NCBI GenBank assembly: GCA_964514665.1
Contig: CAZESH010000239.1
Location: 1-6,931, forward strand
Reading direction: 5' to 3'
DNA: 6,931 nucleotides
Source of the DNA: CAZESH01 sp964514665
GTDB taxonomy: Bacteria; Bacillota; Bacilli; Paenibacillales; KCTC-25726
The first letter of the stretch is position 1, and each line of letters begins with the position of its first letter. This document shows, one piece after another, positions 5,104 through 6,931 of the stretch. Below the pieces are notes generated by a model, which ran no database searches, was not told where the DNA came from, and saw nothing but the letters and a program-made list of their open reading frames with translations. A program made the position numbers and the translations under genes.

Positions 5104-5828
5104 GGCTGTTTCCCCTTTGCCAAGACTTCCGCGATATGCATGACTTCGATCTCTTTTCCCTGTCTGCGCAGACGACCGCCGATATTCATCAAACAGCCCA
5201 TATCCGCTCCGATCAGCACTTCAGCTCCGGTGGACTCGATATGCTTGATTTTTTCGTCGACCATTTTCTCGGAGATATCACTCATTTTCGCGGCAAAAGT
5301 GCCGCCAAACCCGCAGCAGTCTTGACAATAAGGCAATTCCCCGACTTCCAGCCCCTCCACTCGGGACAACAGCTCAAGCGGCTCATTCTTAATGCCAAGT
5401 CCCCGGCTCATATGGCACGATTGATGATAGACAGCCGCTGCACGAAGCTCCGCCCCCATATCGGTGATGCCTAAAACGCTTACAAGAAATTCCGTGAGCT
5501 CATAGGTTTTTTGGGATAACTCCTTTGCTTTCGCATACCACTGCGCATCGTCTTTGAACATCTCTTTGTAATAGTGGCGCACCATCGAAGTGCAAGAGCC
5601 GGATGGGGCCACGACATAATCGCTGTGGCTGAACGTGCGGATCATCTGCTTGGCGGCTTTCTTGGCATCCGTTTCATAGCCGCTGTTGTAGGCCGGCTGT
5701 CCACAGCAGGTTTGCCCTTCGGGAAAATCCACTTCCACACCGTGGCGTTCCAAAATTTGCACGGCATATTTCCCTACCTCCGGAAAAAATATGTCCGATA
5801 GACAGGTGATAAACAATGAAACCTTCAT
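5100..5828 (-). CDS. lutA: L-lactate utilization cysteine-rich protein LutA
   Basis: First gene of the lactate oxidation operon; 242 aa, close to B. subtilis LutA (about 238). It has two cysteine-rich CCG domains (DUF224 type, as in GlcF and heterodisulfide reductase subunits). The first has C9, C41-C42 in QTCCGQPAYNSGY and C79 in APSGSC. The second has C138 in HQSCHMSRG, C168 and C171-C172 in YCQDCCGFGGTFAAK, and C212 in DMGC. The first domain shows a single Cys (SGSC) where the general CCG motif has CxxC; I believe this is usual for LutA/GlcF-type proteins. ATG 5828 has a strong GGAGGA (5842-5837) 8 nt upstream. Its TGA overlaps the lutB start. No lutR regulator or lutP permease gene is in the window, so uptake and control genes must lie elsewhere, or control acts through the inverted repeat over the promoter. 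Confidence 0.96.
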   Translation of the reverse strand: MKVSLFITCLSDIFFPEVGKYAVQILERHGVEVDFPEGQTCCGQPAYNSGYETDAKKAAKQMIRTFSHSDYVVAPSGSCTSMVRHYYKEMFKDDAQWYAKAKELSQKTYELTEFLVSVLGITDMGAELRAAAVYHQSCHMSRGLGIKNEPLELLSRVEGLEVGELPYCQDCCGFGGTFAAKMSDISEKMVDEKIKHIESTGAEVLIGADMGCLMNIGGRLRRQGKEIEVMHIAEVLAKGKQP

Positions 5829-5880
5829 AGCCGCTATCCTCCATAAACAAAATTTGAGTTTTTCAGCGCTTTTATTATTT

Positions 5881-5889
5881 AGTATAGCA
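5881..5889 (-). promoter_or_regulatory. Extended -10 promoter of lutABC
   Basis: On the minus strand TGCTATACT gives an extended -10 (TGn before TATACT, one mismatch to TATAAT). No good -35 is found 16-18 bp upstream, as is common with extended -10 promoters. The transcript would start near 5874, leaving a leader of about 45 nt that includes the GGAGGA site of lutA. Confidence 0.5.
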
Positions 5890-5901
5890 AACTACCATAC
5901 T
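5881..5901. promoter_or_regulatory. Candidate operator over the lut promoter
   Basis: Imperfect inverted repeat AGTATAG-N7-CCATACT: six of seven bases pair between the arms, with the mismatch at the inner end. It covers the -10 and part of the spacer, a classical repressor position. LutR, a GntR-family repressor, controls lutABC in B. subtilis, so it is a reasonable guess for the binding protein. I do not know the LutR site well enough to claim a match. Confidence 0.35.
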
Positions 5902-5932
5902 CATGGGGAAAGCATTATCTATTTAATCAAAG

Positions 5933-5957
5933 AAAAAAGAGAGGCGCCCGCCCCTCT
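5933..5957 (-). terminator. Intrinsic terminator after the DUF1349 gene
   Basis: On the minus strand AGAGG (5957-5953) pairs with CCTCT (5944-5940), with one extra G-C pair possible beyond a G-G mismatch and a short GC-rich loop. Just after the stem (one C between) comes a run of six T (5938-5933). It lies about 40 nt beyond the stop of the DUF1349 gene and separates that unit from the lut promoter. Confidence 0.75.
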
Positions 5958-5995
5958 GTATTATTATTGTGATCTCTGATGATGGGTTGCAGTAA

Positions 5996-6604
5996 TTACT
6001 CACCCGATCTTAAATTTTTCACCGGATTAGCTGAATATTCGAAGGAATCAAAAGCAACTTTACAACCATTTCCTATCGGAGATTGTGCGACTACACCGAC
6101 CTTCAGCTCAACGGGTGCTTCCATCCGGAAATATCTGACCAAAGTCCACCGCTTCCCGTCAAGGGAATAATGAAAAGCGAAGCAATCGCCGAAGCGCGTA
6201 GCTCTTAAATAAGGTTTTTTCTCCCGTACTTTTTCCGAATTACTATCATCGGAAGTGCCTTTTGTCACTACACTGACTATCGCCGGACTTTTATAGGGAA
6301 ATTCGAAACAGAGCTTTGCCCAGTTTTCATCATCAGCCATAATCATGATGCAGCCGGAGTCGGCTTCCTCGATCATATCCACTTCAACTCGGGTTGATAC
6401 CGTAAAATCTCCCTTGAGATGGGTATATAAAAAGGGAGCGGAATCTCTGACGATCTCCCCCGCGGGATCACGGAAAAAATCCCCTAAAGGCGGAGCAAAT
6501 ACAGTCAACTTTCCGTCCCCATCAAATTCCCATGCGTCCGGTTGATTGATCCAATACAAGTCCGGTGTTAATTGCTGATCCCGACATGATGCAAATAAAT
6601 TCAT
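5996..6604 (-). CDS. DUF1349 domain protein (concanavalin A-like beta-sandwich)
   Basis: Soluble protein of 202 aa without signal peptide or membrane segment. It carries the hallmarks of the DUF1349 family (COG3506, the 'regulation of enolase protein 1' type), a lectin/glucanase-like beta-sandwich. These are DFTVSTRV (66-73), SGCIMIMADDENWAKLCFEFP (83-103), FHYSLDGKRWTLVRYF (144-159) and VGVVAQSPIGNGCKVAFDSFEY (169-190). The conserved W95, K97 and E101 surround the concave face where related folds bind sugars. No catalytic residues can be named and the biochemical role is unknown. The ATG has a near-perfect GAGGAGGT 6 nt upstream. It begins 29 bp after the stop of the PhyH-family gene, on the same strand, so the two are likely one transcript ending at the terminator at 5933-5957. 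Confidence 0.88.
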   Translation of the reverse strand: MNLFASCRDQQLTPDLYWINQPDAWEFDGDGKLTVFAPPLGDFFRDPAGEIVRDSAPFLYTHLKGDFTVSTRVEVDMIEEADSGCIMIMADDENWAKLCFEFPYKSPAIVSVVTKGTSDDSNSEKVREKKPYLRATRFGDCFAFHYSLDGKRWTLVRYFRMEAPVELKVGVVAQSPIGNGCKVAFDSFEYSANPVKNLRSGE

Positions 6605-6633
6605 TCGTTTACCTCCTCAAGTTATTCTGAATT

Positions 6634-6931
6634 CTAAATCCCCCATTGATTTCGGGCGTCTTCCATAGCCACCGTATTCCCTTTTCCCCAAGCATAATGT
6701 CCTTTGGGCTTTTGCCCGATCCACCGCTCGTCAACCGGTTCACCGGCTGCTTGGTAACGTGTGTCTACGCTGATGCGATAGCGGTTTGTTTGGTTTGTCA
6801 GGGAACCATGCATGGTAAACATGCCGAAAATCAATGCATCGCCGGCTCGAAATTCCGCCGTTGCCCACTGCCCACCGAACTTATCAATGATTTCCACAGG
6901 ATCGTTGGAAAACCAACGCACGACATTATCC
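6634..6931 (-). CDS. Phytanoyl-CoA dioxygenase (PhyH) family protein, C-terminal part, cut by the right edge
   Basis: The frame is open to the window edge, so the gene starts outside; a GTG at 6921 is internal and has no ribosome binding site. About 99 residues are visible. The segment FRAGDALIFGMFTMHGSLTNQTNRYRISVDTRYQ is typical of the PhyH family of Fe(II)/2-oxoglutarate oxygenases. It carries the distal iron-ligand His (MHGS) and an Arg 11 residues later (NRYR), as expected for 2-oxoglutarate binding. The HxD pair would be in the missing N-terminal part. A C-terminal tail GHYAWGKGN...DARNQWGI follows. The substrate is unknown; family members hydroxylate diverse small molecules. It is the upstream partner of the DUF1349 gene, 29 bp away. 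Confidence 0.78.
   Translation of the reverse strand, partial: DNVVRWFSNDPVEIIDKFGGQWATAEFRAGDALIFGMFTMHGSLTNQTNRYRISVDTRYQAAGEPVDERWIGQKPKGHYAWGKGNTVAMEDARNQWGI

Noticed and set aside
5861..5874. Possible catabolite-responsive element (cre), minus-strand TAAAAGCGCTGAAA, at the start of the lut transcript
   Set aside because: It has the central AAAGCG but at least three mismatches to the cre consensus, including the outer TG and CA, so CcpA control cannot be supported from this alone.

Overview
The window looks like chromosomal DNA from an aerobic, endospore-former-type Bacillota, most likely Paenibacillaceae or a relative. The evidence is purine-rich AGGAGG-type ribosome binding sites, two TTG starts, a YwbE-family protein, a Bacillus-type lutABC operon and a GlnR/TnrA-like operator. 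The genus cannot be fixed from sequence alone. No phage, transposon, CRISPR, tRNA or rRNA is visible, and all genes look intact except the two cut by the window edges.

Layout. (1) 1-174, minus: the start of a YwbE-family gene, running off the left edge. (2) 278-1153, plus: a radical SAM protein with a short SPASM/twitch-like C-terminus, divergent from ywbE. A TATAAT box lies just upstream, and the best start is a TTG. (3) 1154-1374: an AT-rich spacer with a weak promoter and one doubtful 49-codon ORF. (4) 1375-2373, plus: a Gfo/Idh/MocA oxidoreductase (YulF-like). (5) 2387-2845, minus: cyanase (cynS), convergent with the oxidoreductase. Its 144-bp AT-rich leader region holds a -10 box, a 17-bp GlnR/TnrA-type site and two further inverted repeats. 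(6) 2990-5828, minus: lutA-lutB-lutC, tightly coupled, with an extended -10 promoter and an inverted repeat over that promoter. (7) 5933-5957: an intrinsic terminator on the minus strand, closing (8) a two-gene unit, a phytanoyl-CoA dioxygenase-family gene (partial, right edge) followed by a DUF1349 gene.

How it fits together. LutABC should oxidise L-lactate to pyruvate. Cyanase turns cyanate plus bicarbonate into ammonia and CO2, so it is a detoxification and nitrogen-scavenging enzyme. The GlnR/TnrA-like site directly downstream of its -10 suggests repression when nitrogen is plentiful; this is the most interesting regulatory lead here. The oxidoreductase and the PhyH/DUF1349 pair look like accessory carbon metabolism with unknown substrates. 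The radical SAM enzyme is an orphan of unknown substrate. I see no convincing new multi-gene system; most of the window is ordinary metabolic chromosome.
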